A stretch of DNA of 60,000 nt from Membranipora membranacea (Eukaryota; Bryozoa; Gymnolaemata; Cheilostomatida; Membraniporidae). The translations under genes and the position numbers were made by a program. This document shows positions 45,118-55,556 of the stretch, piece after piece (the first letter of the stretch is position 1; each line of letters opens with the position of its first letter). The stretch covers positions 9,302,001-9,362,000 of the forward strand of contig OU612073.1 of assembly GCA_914767715.1 (NCBI GenBank), written 5' to 3'. The notes beneath the pieces are model-generated. The model made no database searches. It was not told the DNA's origin and saw nothing but the letters and a program-made list of their open reading frames with translations.

Positions 45118-48100
45118 GAGTATTAATCCATGTCACAAGTAATAAGTTATTGTATTCTTCTAGGTGTTTGGTGGTAGAAGTTATACATGTTCTTCATTAT
45201 ATGAATTTTTAACACTGATATTATCGAGAGAATAACTGATCGGCCCTCTTGCTGACTGCGAATGACCATTGACAGTGGTTTGCGCTTCGCTACTGTGCTG
45301 CCACGCAGCTACTAAATACATCAAATGTAGCTTGTTTTCTTTGTGTAATAGCAGCATCATTCTTTCGTTTTTGGGGCTCCCTGGGTTACTTCTAGGTTAG
45401 CTCTCTATTTTGGCTCCCCACTTGCCTGTATTTTGTTCTTTTTTGCTTCAGAAATTAGCCACATTATGCATAAATAGCAATGATTCTATATTATTCCTCA
45501 GTTCATATCATCATTATTCATAGCCATTCTCTTGTAATAATATAGACTGATATTGGTTGTAATAAATTGAGTCTTTTGGTAAATTTGTGCTTGCAATACT
45601 TCATAGGGCAGATATGGATATACAGTGAGTAACCCAATAGAAAGGATATTATTTGTGATTTCATTGGTATTATCAACATTGTTTATTCTCTTCAGCTATG
45701 AGCCCTAATTTGGTCATTCCAATAAATATGTATTCTTTTCTTTTCCGAATTATACAATGCTGTTCAAACCAAATACGGTCATTTTTACCTTTTTTGTTTC
45801 TTTTTTTTTCTTATATCAAGCACTAGTACTCACACAAACGTACAATAAATGCTTTTCTGATTTACTTCTACTCTAGAGAAAATAAAAAAAAGTTAACAGC
45901 CTATGAAGTGTCCCATTGCGGATATGGTAGCATATTCTCTAAGATTAAGCTGATAGGACATGAGACCATGCACAACAAATATAATAGTAAATCAATCAAA
46001 TGAATGTGTTATAATATTAATGTCAAGAAGGGCTTTTCTATTGAGAGTTTTGTGGTCAGTAGGAGTAGTGACGACAATTTTACTTCACCAATTATTATGC
46101 CAATGAAACCAGGCTTGCTAGTATCTCAGCTTAACATTACACTCTACCATGGTCAGACATACATTGGATGAAGTTTATTAATCTTGCTCAACATTATCCT
46201 ATTCAATAATCTGGATTTTCTCTATTTGTGCAACTGAAATACCAAATTATTTTCCCATAGTTTTATAATATTGACTTCACCATTAGGCATGCAAGGCAAA
46301 ATGTAAATCCGAAAGAAAATATTAAGCATGCAGAGAAGTATCCTATCTAGTTAGAACAATGCTAACTTTGCATTTACTTGGAAAGTTAGATCATTCATGT
46401 GTCATTTATCACTGCCCTTACCATTGTTGGCAATGGTCTTTATTTCTGGTTTATCCTTTTCCTTGATGCATAGTGATTCCTGGGTCATGTTACAACCTCA
46501 AAAATCTATTAATAAAAATCACCAGACTTCCTTATGACAGTGTTATTGACCAATAGTGATTGATTGGTCTATTTAAAAAATACACTTCCTCAAGTAAAAA
46601 ACTATGTGATTCACTGTTTCAAATGACAACTGACTATTTATCTGTTCACCTTAAGGTTATGATACCAGCGTTGACCGATTTGGACTATCGATGGAAAGCT
46701 AAGCAAACACAGATTCTGAAAATATCCGTCAAAAGTCTAATCTAATATAAATCAAAAAAACATTTTTCCCATAATTTTAATAGTTGTATTGAGTTTTGAC
46801 TGTCATAACTCATTATCCTTCCATAACGGTATGGTATGACTACTTTAAAAAACCTCATACATTCAAATATGGAAATTCCTAACTGTCCATTTTGGGACCA
46901 AGATAATTGCATTTCTCAATTATAGAATTGTAGCTTGCTAAAAACTGAGGATGTGCAGACTGTGGACAGCATTGGAAATGTGAAGATTTGGTGCGGAAGA
47001 CATGCATCTATGAGGATAGGTCTGAGTAGTTACTATTACTATGACCCCAGATTATATCCAAGCCTGACTTCATAAACTTTAATTTTGTTCTGACAGGCTA
47101 ATAATACTATGCCTTGAGTTATCATACCTTACATAAATATACTATGTTCTAATTGGCTGTTAGAATAGGATGATCACATTGATTCAATTTTTGCAGTTTG
47201 TTTACATTTCCTGTTTGGAATGTTTACATATCTTTCATTAGTGCTGCTTTTTGGCCTTTTCCCTCACTGACTATAGACTATATAATGTGATTATATATGA
47301 GCAGTGTTTTGAGCTTGATGTGAAAGGGAGAGCAGATTAAGCAGACAGGTAAGCAGCCAACTAACATTGTTATATTGCAAGAATCCACAACACTAGCAGT
47401 GGGACTAGGCTTGGTCAGTTGTCTGTGACCAAGGAGTAAAAGACTTTTTGTCTTTAACTCCTTGCTGTGACCAATGAACTCTCTCTCATTGCTGGAAGTG
47501 ACTCACAGTCGCTGTGACTGTGAGTAGTTACTGTAAAACTCAAGTCCAGTTAGTTCTGTGAGAGCAGGAGCCCATTTAATCATCATCATAGAGTCATCAT
47601 TGAGCTTTGTTGGTAATGACCTTGTTGTGTTGTAAGATATATTTCTTAGGTTCTCAATCCAATGCTTCTTTGCCTGTCTTGACATGCATTGATTGTTGAG
47701 GGTTCCCCCAATAAAAAGCTTGTCAAGACTGGCTATCCATGTACTGCCCTAATATACACAACCTATGACGCCTCACTTAAAATTTGTTCCAGCACGCAAT
47801 GTAGGCTGCACCAACAAACCCTCTACTATGATTTTTTTCATAAAATAGGCTACTACCCATCCAGCATTGGGCTTTTTCTGTAATGAGAGATTGGCTTTTT
47901 AATCAATGTGCATTTTACCACCAGTGACGGACACTCCCTCAAGAGAAAATCAGCTCACAAAGGCAGGCTTATAAACTGATTGCCCCATACACTATTAGAT
48001 TGACCTTCGGAAGCTTTACCGAGCTGTGTCCACAAATGATGACTTAAAGTCATACTTCATCAACATGATGCCAAACTAATCGGGCGTGTAGAGCCAGACA

Positions 48101-49945
48101 ATCCCACAATTAGTCACTGAGCGTTGACATCAGAAGGATCAGGTCAATCCCCTTCACGCTAACACTGACCCTATCTAAGTAGGAATAGTAGATATTGTAT
48201 AGAATGACACTTATTGACGCGCCCTATTTTGCAGCTACGGTAAATGCCTTGTTCAAGATGGCAATGGGTTTGGTACTGACAGGTGGCACCTTAAACAATA
48301 TGACCCTGTCTAGCTAGAGCATCACACTTTCCGTTGTGTTTAAATTTATTTCAGACACATCGTTTAAATGCTACCAGTATTAGAGATAAGCTTTAAAGGT
48401 TAAAAGTTAAATATACACATTCTGTGCTGTATCAATTGCACATTATGACCTATCATGGATGTAAAGTGAGCGTAAACAAGCACCCTTAGAATATATATTG
48501 CTGTCACTACATCCTTCTTAAACTTCATAAACATACTACTAATGGTAAGCACTTTAAATTTTGACTACGACACTAGTGTCACTTTGCTTATTAAATAAAA
48601 AGTGTATAATAATAATAATCCAAAAGAGATGAGTATATTTTAATTAATCAGCCCATTTCCAAAATTATTTATAGATTTAATTTCATCGCACTGCTCACTG
48701 GTTTGGCAGATGGCTCGTGACTTTGTGTGAGCAATCATCAGGCCAGCAGGGTTTTGAATTGCGTCATCAGCCAACTGTTAATCAAGCCAGGTGAAGAACT
48801 TGAGTCAAAGAATGCGAGCCTTGCTTGGAGATACAAGACTAGGTTTCTTGTATCTAAATTTAGGAGGCATTTTGAAGTTCTCCTTAGTTGTTCTGTTTTT
48901 TTACCTCACATCTCAAATTGGTGTGGCTATTGCCTGGTGCACTGCTGGATTTAGCAAAAGTCTTTTCCTGAGAGGGGATGTAAAAGTAGACATGTAATAT
49001 TGTAGACATAGATGCGATTTCTTCACTTCACTGTAGGATTACACCAAGAAGTGGATTACACGTATGATATGATATTAAAGTTGTCTCCCTTCCTGAGTCA
49101 TAGTAATGATTGTGATTATTTTTCTTCAATCAATCAATTACTCGGATTTGGCAACAAGCCTCGAATCAGGGACCCAATAGGATGTATGCGCGGCTTCAAA
49201 ATGCATCAAGAATGCCTCTGGGTCTGATTGTCATTCCCAATCATGTACCAAAGAAAAAAAGTTCTCAGTAGTTAGTAATGAATAAATATTCAATTTAAAA
49301 AGAAAACTGTAAAATCACCCTGAGTAAGCAGTTTCTTTCCTGATGATTAAGCCTTGTTGTCTCTTGATGTTAGATGACTAGCCTCAATCCCTCAAGTGTT
49401 CTGTGCTGCAAAAGCAGCCTGGTGCTAAAAACCCAGTGTTGACATATGGGATATTGTCATTCATGACAAAAACTTGTGTCATTGCTCATTGATTACTTTT
49501 AGAAGATTAGCATGTTTTATTAGCTGTCATCACTTATAGTATCATCATTCATACCATGCTTGTTGCAAAGATTGTCAATGGGATTAGATATGGGATGCTT
49601 GATCAAATTTATATGTCATGCTCAAACATAAAGAATTGTGTTTGTAGGGCCCTGGCTGTTATCAAATCATGTCTAATAAGCCCTTAGTCATTGTGCATCG
49701 CCATTGCAAAAACCATAGTATATCTGCATAAAAATAATGCATATCACCTATTACATTTGGATTTGCCAATGACACAGTTTGCGTTCTATCCTATCGGTTA
49801 TAAGCATCCATATCTCAACATGACATAGTCCTAGACTGTGTGTCAAGTGTACCGCACCCTTGGTTAGACTAAAGCTTTTTTGTCTGAGCTGTAAAAAGCG
49901 TTATTGACATACTACTTCTCTCTCTTTGATTACATATAATACTTC
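45118..49945. other. SYAP1 3' flank and gene-poor spacer
   Basis: A poly(A) signal AATAAA lies at 45561-45566, fitting a 3' untranslated region of about 450 bases for SYAP1. The rest is AT-rich DNA with one hairpin (47431-47464) and scattered short frames. A 68-codon frame at 48791 has a hydrophobic stretch but no splice or start support. I see no gene. Confidence 0.4.
47431..47464. repeat. AAGGAGT hairpin
   Basis: AAGGAGTAAAAGAC pairs with GTCTTTAACTCCTT across a short T-rich loop, flanked by TGACC on both sides. Confidence 0.5.
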
Positions 49946-49950
49946 CTCTT

Positions 49951-49956
49951 TATAAG
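49951..49956 (+). promoter_or_regulatory. TATA-like box before the distal NADK first exon
   Basis: TATAAG, about 105 bases upstream of the ATG at 50056. Weak on its own; listed because the two other candidate first exons also have TATA boxes. Confidence 0.3.
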
Positions 49957-50055
49957 TGTAACAACTGGGTCAGAGAGAAGGAAAGTCCTGTGCACTACTT
50001 TGAAGCAGCTGTATGTAACAAACATCTCTCAGATTTACACCACACAGGGACAGAC

Positions 50056-50150
50056 ATGGCTGAGAGCGACAAAGCAATGGAGACAGGATCGCAACAGTGT
50101 CAGAGCCTCTCACCTCCACTGAGGAAAGGCCTCTCCAGAGATCGTAAAGG
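50056..50150 (+). CDS. NADK: Candidate distal first exon of NADK (phase 2)
   Basis: Starts MAESDKAMETGSQQCQSL and ends DRK plus two bases before the donor gtatgt. Phase 2 matches the acceptor at 58385/58386, giving ...LSRDRKGKSRSLYGVN. This Arg/Lys/Ser-rich join resembles the RSRSL region of animal NAD kinases. It cannot join the 56298 exon, whose acceptor is phase 1. It could be the first exon of a separate gene; the 8-kb intron is the main doubt. Confidence 0.5.
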
Positions 50151-50186
50151 GTATGTCAATTCCTCAGCAATACTTACGATTGGTTT

Positions 50187-50318
50187 TGATCTTATCACAG
50201 AGTAAGGATATAGTATATAGTATATAGTATAATTATATAGTATAAGTATATAGTATAAGTATATAGTATAAGTAGTAGTATAAGGATATAGTATATCCTT
50301 GCTCTGTGATCTTATCAT
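50187..50318. repeat. TATAGTATAAG tandem repeat inside an inverted repeat
   Basis: About 90 bases of TATAGTATA-type units, flanked by ATCACAGAGTAAGGATATAG on the left and its complement (CCTTGCTCTGTGAT) on the right, so the whole block can fold. It begins about 36 bases after the donor of the distal NADK exon. Confidence 0.6.
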
Positions 50319-50530
50319 ATTATGCTATGAGCTATGAGTGTTGGATTTTGTTGGCGTTTTGCATGCATGGATTTGCTGATTGATGCTGACAATATACCAA
50401 TTTGTGTGAGATGTGGTCATTCTCATCATGAGAGGCTAGGCTGTGCGATCAAGGGTGAAAACGTAGGAGTTTGGTAATCAAATAACTCACCTATTAAAGC
50501 ATCCATGAAATTATGATTCGGATTATCAGA

Positions 50531-50733
50531 GCTGTTACTCCAGTTAATCAGCTTCAAGACAAGCTAAAATTGACCCTCTTGGAACACCAGAAGCTATGTT
50601 ATGTGCCTTTGAAGTCGATTCTTTCTATATTTGCTTGTGAGATTGTCGATGTGTGAGGTAACATCAGGGTTTTCGACCAATATTCGACATTTTTTGTATA
50701 TGGAACTGTTAAAGTGGAACCAACTTTTTTAGC
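50531..50733. repeat. ~200-bp dispersed repeat, copy B
   Basis: Second copy of the repeat at 12888-13091, with several substitutions and small indels that break any shared reading frame. Confidence 0.65.
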
Positions 50734-50760
50734 TGCAGCAGTTCCTCTGAATTATTTAAA

Positions 50761-50786
50761 CCATAGACTTATTATTAAGTCTATGG
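50761..50786. repeat. Solo CATAGACTTA palindrome
   Basis: CCATAGACTTA-TTAT-TAAGTCTATGG, perfect arms. It is reduced to the terminal motif of the 34567-35017 foldback family. Confidence 0.55.
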
Positions 50787-51474
50787 TTTGAGCTTTATTT
50801 CATGGAAGACCGAAAATCAATTATATCAACCAATTTCAAGATAATAAACAAAAATATCTATACATACAAGTACCAGACATATGATGTTACCAGGAGACAA
50901 AATTTGTCATGACTCATGATGATGGTATTATTGACTTTATTGAGTCATACATCTCTCAATGTGGGTTAACATAAATGAGGCCATACATTTATGATAAGTG
51001 AGACCCTACTAAAAAATAACACTGACCCTGATTGTTGTTGCACAATGCAATAATGAGTTATCGTCAATGGTATATGAAGTTATAGATCTGACAAAAATGA
51101 CCCCATTTCAAACAGATACTACTTCTAGATACTTCTCTTAACCTCTTTTCATCATCATTATTTGTGTATGCATGTCACAATCTTTTTGTACTTGTCACTG
51201 AGAAAAAATTATTCTATTCCAAAATAGATTTTCTTGTGTTTTTCTCATAGGGAATAGTGAATTTGTTATTTGGAAGATGGTACCATGACGGTTTTTGGTA
51301 TTAGGGGGATCATGAAGAAAAATCAGTTTTATCTCAATCGGCGACATTTGGATAGAAATATTTTCTTAAAAACACAGTTAATTGCGATTGCTCAGCATGC
51401 TTCAATAACAGATATAGATTCAATTAATGTCACATGAATGAAATGACTGTTACTAAACAAAAGATGTTGGTCAT

Positions 51475-53400
51475 GCATAAATCATCCATTAGTACATCTG
51501 GGCATCAGACTCATTTCTGCCCAAACATGCTAACAGTACTTTTGAAAATCGGTCAGCGAACAATAGAGGCATTATCCAAAAAATAAATTAATTTTTTTGT
51601 TTTTGAGCATCTTGTTAATTGGGGGTCAAAAACATATTGAAGAAAAATCATAGACATAATAATGTGTAACGAAAAACAATTAAGTTATCCCGGGTATAGT
51701 TTATGTTGTGTTGATTTTCTTACTCATAAACTGCATATGATCTTGCCATGTTAGTGTGTTGGTAAGGATCATATTATGCAGTTGGTGCAGCATTGTCAAA
51801 AGAGAAGTGATGGAAGTGGTGCAATATGTACCAGTCTTATGATGTTTGTTAAGGTCAGTATTTGAATCAGAAATAGAATCAACCAAATCCCAAGGCACTT
51901 CCTCGTGTGTTGAAAGTTCCGATTATAGACTCCACAATTTATCGGGATATTTAGCATTGATATGAATACATAGATGAGTGATAAATTACATAGCGTGGCT
52001 ATTTGTGGAGATATGCTTTCAGCATAAAAATTTGTGTCAGGATCTGAATAAAGCTATGAATCTATCAGCTTTGATGTAATGCAGCAATTGGCGTCCCAAT
52101 AACAACCTTTAAAAACTCAGGTTTACTCAGGTTTACTAGTGTCAGCTACTCTAGATTCTGAACTTGTGGACCAATCAATGATGAGAAATGCGATCAAACA
52201 ACCATACATGAATAGCCATACGCTTGCTCAGGGTCAGATATATACCCCTCATCCATATAATATATATCAGCGATATTCAGCATTTAGCAAAATCCTTTAT
52301 TGAATATATGGTAATGATTTGTGTTAACAGAGCTATTTATGAGGAAATTGGACAACTCTCAACTGATAGTAAATTGAATGGTCTATTTGCTTTCAGTTTT
52401 TTCTTCTATTTATCAGAATATTGGTAAAAGCTCACTTGTTTTTAGTTGACATATACCATTTGTGCGTTATTAAAATAAATGAACAAAAAAACTAGACACC
52501 CGTGACCAACTAAACCTGACATGCCAAACCTTCCAACCGCCCAAACCTGATATGCGCTCAAAATAACATTTTTTACAGCGAATAAAAAGGTTATTCTAAA
52601 ACAAGCGTGATATTGGTGGGCCAATGGGACAGGGTTCTAAATATAAATTAGTCAATTTGCAGGGGGATCTATCTGAATCATGAAGTTTTGAGTGATTAGT
52701 ATCACAAGAATGATTTGTCTCTTGCTAAAACAATGATGTAGGTCCACGAGTAAATCATCCGTTATTACACCAGCAGGGTGTAATAACAGTGTCATAATTA
52801 TGACAAGTGTGTTGTGGATGATGAGCCCACAGGAAATTGTGTCTATCTATGGTGTTTGTTTGGTCACCATTTAAATCAGAATCAGAGGGCACATCCTCAT
52901 GGGGAAATTTCCGATTAGACTCCATAATTTATCGTGAACTGTCTATATACTAGCAGCAATTATTCCTTTATTCAACAGAACACTAGTTTTTAGTAGCTAT
53001 TGACCATTTCTGCATAATTGGAAGCCACAAATGATTGAGTTTTTAGAAGCCATTGAAATCTTTTGGCTTTTTATCTGGTATGTGGCTCGTAATTATTTAA
53101 TTGACTCAAAGTATGTCTGTATGCGCTTGACGTAAAGTGATGGAAACAATATGAATATAGCAATGAAGAGGGAGTTCATTGAATATAGGGTACCAAATTT
53201 ACTTATGCCAACCTTCTAACCGCCTGTTCCTGACATGAGCTAAAAATAACATTATAGATTTGACAGCAAAAAAAAAGATGTTTTTTTTTCTGAAATCAAC
53301 ACGTTATGAAATATTTGTAAGGGCCAATGAGAAAAAAATTGACTGGTTGATTCCAGAAAGATCTTGCGGGTTTATCTGAATCATACAAGTGTCATTGAAC
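51475..53400. repeat. Diverged duplicated segment
   Basis: Blocks recur in order: AAATCATCCATTAGTAC (51480) versus AAATCATCCGTTATTAC (52755); GATTATAGACTCCACAATTT (51920) versus GATTAGACTCCATAATTT (52911); CCTTCCAACCGCCCAAACCTG (52528) versus CCTTCTAACCGCCTGTTCCTG (53211) followed by a shared AAAATAACATT and GGGCCAATG. Spacing differs between pairs (about 1.0 kb and 0.7 kb), so units have gained or lost DNA. Non-coding. Confidence 0.5.
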
Positions 53401-53828
53401 CTACATCTTGAATGTCTCTTCCTGGTGTGATAATTGATTGTTATCATTGACAGATGGGCCTACAGTATATTTTCGGCAGAATGCAATCCTTCTTTTTATA
53501 CTATAACTAATCATACATAATCTATACAGCCCAGTAGCATAAATATTATTGTTGATATATGTATGATAAGTTAAAATACGATTTAGTTTCTCTTCTCGTA
53601 ATAAAATTCAAAGAATATTTATGATAGAAATCGGTCTATGGACAAAGTTCTCTAGTTTAAGAAATCATTTAAATTGTATTAGGAAGATATGAATATCCTG
53701 GGATGCTGGATAGAGTGTTTCATCTAGAAATCCTCTCCGACGGGGCACCAATATTTCTGGCAATGAATAGCAAGCGTGCTAACAGATTGCACTATCTCTC
53801 ATCCTTGGAAATGAAGGGTTGTCGCTTA

Positions 53829-53884
53829 TTAAACCAAGGAGTTGTAGACCTCCTTGATTGAGGTCTACAACTCCTTGATTAAAC
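53829..53884. repeat. AAGGAGTTGTAGACCTC hairpin
   Basis: AAGGAGTTGTAGACCTC and its exact complement are separated by 8 bases, with TTAA-containing flanks on both sides. Related ends to those at 44563 and 47431. Confidence 0.6.
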
Positions 53885-54153
53885 AGCCTTCTAGTAGCTA
53901 AATTTTATTGGTCAATGTGTTCACCAATGAATGAGTAGAGAGCAAGGAAAGTCGCAGTGGTCTCCTTATATTGTTTGCTTCGCCACATTGGTAACATTAT
54001 ATCTTGAGTGTCCTCTTTGTGGCTAATTGAGTGTTACTAATGATGCCTTATCAATATCAGTGGTCTGGAACTCACCACTTGTTGCTCCTGAATAAAAGAA
54101 ACTCTATACGACCCTTATGTAGTGGCTGTTGATGCTCCACTCATTTTGCTTAC

Positions 54154-54181
54154 GGGGGGGGGGGGGGGGGGGGGGGGGGGG
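54154..54181. repeat. G28 homopolymer
   Basis: Twenty-eight consecutive G on this strand, about 500 bases upstream of the TATA box at 54650. It can form G-quadruplexes. The length is probably not exact in the assembly. Confidence 0.8.
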
Positions 54182-54649
54182 AAAAATTAAATAAGCAGAG
54201 ATAAATAATAAAAAAAATTTGAGTTTCAGGTAAGATGTAAATACTTACTTTTAATCAAGTAACAAAGGAGAAGGACATAGTGTAGACTAAGTTGTCATGC
54301 CTTATTTGTCCTCCACTGGTTTGAAGTAGGGACTGGAAAACAATCCCTTATTCTGTAGGTTGTATTTAATGGCTTCCTTTTACAAGGGACCATCATGATA
54401 TTTCGCCAGTCTTGTTTCCTTTGTTATGCAATATCTCTAGTTCTAGCTCTAGGAATATATCGTAGTCATCCTGCTTCATCAAGATGAATCTCTTCTTTTC
54501 GTCGCCAACTTTTCATGGAAATCGTTGATATCTAAGTATACAAAATGTCACGGTTATGACTAAGATTTCAGGAAAGCATTAATTGACTTTTTAAAAAAAA
54601 AACAATATTGCACCAATAAAGTGTTGCAAAATATCCCGATTCGTCGGTG

Positions 54650-54656
54650 TATAAAA
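54650..54656 (+). promoter_or_regulatory. TATA box of a NADK alternative promoter
   Basis: TATAAAA in GTGTATAAAACC. A start site near 54680 would give a leader of about 110 bases before the ATG at 54789, containing the short upstream ORF if initiation is slightly earlier. Confidence 0.5.
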
Positions 54657-54675
54657 CCAGCGAACTGAAATAGCC

Positions 54676-54705
54676 ATGGTCATTACCTCAGAAGGTTCAG
54701 TGTGA
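54676..54705 (+). other. Upstream ORF in ideal Kozak context
   Basis: ATG in GCCATGG encodes nine residues (MVITSEGSV) and stops before the main ATG at 54789. If the transcript starts upstream of it, it would be expected to lower translation of the downstream frame. Confidence 0.35.
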
Positions 54706-54788
54706 GCAAGTCCACGGTTTATTCGGCTCATCGAGTTGATACTTCCCTCGTTTTTAAGCCGCAACGTTTAAGTGATTGCTTTGCAACA

Positions 54789-54939
54789 ATGGTTGGCTGG
54801 GCCATCAAGAAATCTGTGTATCCAAACCACAAGGATTATGATATTGGGTTTAGTGGAGAGGAGGTTGTTGGCTTTGACTGCTTCGCAGATTATAAAGATG
54901 TCTCTGTGTCCTGTTTGGATTTTGGTATGAAGATAACAG
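54789..54939 (+). CDS. NADK: Candidate alternative first exon of NADK (phase 1)
   Basis: Fifty codons (MVGWAIKKSVYPNHKDYDIG ... LDFGMKIT) ending at the donor ACAG|gtaatg. Phase 1 matches the acceptor CTTTCAG at 56297, producing ...KIT-E-DKSSAHPED. It has its own TATA box 139 bases upstream of the ATG. The peptide itself is not recognised; N-termini of animal NAD kinases are poorly conserved. Confidence 0.5.
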
Positions 54940-55029
54940 GTAATGTCCTTTCTTATGTCCATTTTACGTCTATTTTACTCAGTTGACCAGACAAGCTAAA
55001 ATATTAGTTTTTGATGGGTGTCATACACA

Positions 55030-55080
55030 CATAGACTTAATAATACTTATTAATTTATTTATAATATTATTAAATCTATG
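55030..55080. repeat. CATAGACTTAATAATA palindrome
   Basis: AT-rich inverted repeat with CATAGACTTAATAAT at the left and ATTATTAAATCTATG at the right. It is a small member of the CATAGACTT foldback family, between two candidate NADK first exons. Confidence 0.5.
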
Positions 55081-55486
55081 GATAAACATGATTTTTTGTG
55101 ATTCAGCATTATCGGACTGGCCTGACCTTGGCTAGCTATCAACCCTGTAAAATTAACAATGACTTGGAGAATTATGTTTGAGTCTGATATTGTGAGATGA
55201 AAATGAGGGGAAACTTTTTAAAAGCTTTAATTTGCCAAGCATATATTCAGCTAAATTCAAGAAGAAGAAGAATTCTTTAAAAATTCTCTGCTCTGCAATG
55301 TTTTAGATAAGTAGGTTTTATCTTGCATCATATGAGTTTCTCAACGAATTTTTAACAACTACTACTAAATGACGATGTAAAAGGTTTATGATAATGTACC
55401 AACGAAAAGCCCAATTACATGTGGATTTTTTTGGAGTTTTACTGTACCTATACCCTAAACAGATGACTAACTATTTTGACACCCTT

Positions 55487-55493
55487 TATAAAT
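55487..55493 (+). promoter_or_regulatory. TATA box of the proximal NADK promoter
   Basis: TATAAAT, 70 bases before the ATG at 55557, leaving room for a leader of about 40 bases. Confidence 0.55.
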
Positions 55494-55556
55494 ACTTTCA
55501 TGGCCCTAGTCTTAGTTTAAGCAAGGCTCAGAGCATAGCAGTAAAGTAACAACAAG

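Noticed and set aside
48791-48997. 68-codon plus-strand frame with a hydrophobic stretch
   Set aside because: No plausible splice sites, no promoter, no recognisable motif; AT-rich DNA readily gives hydrophobic frames.
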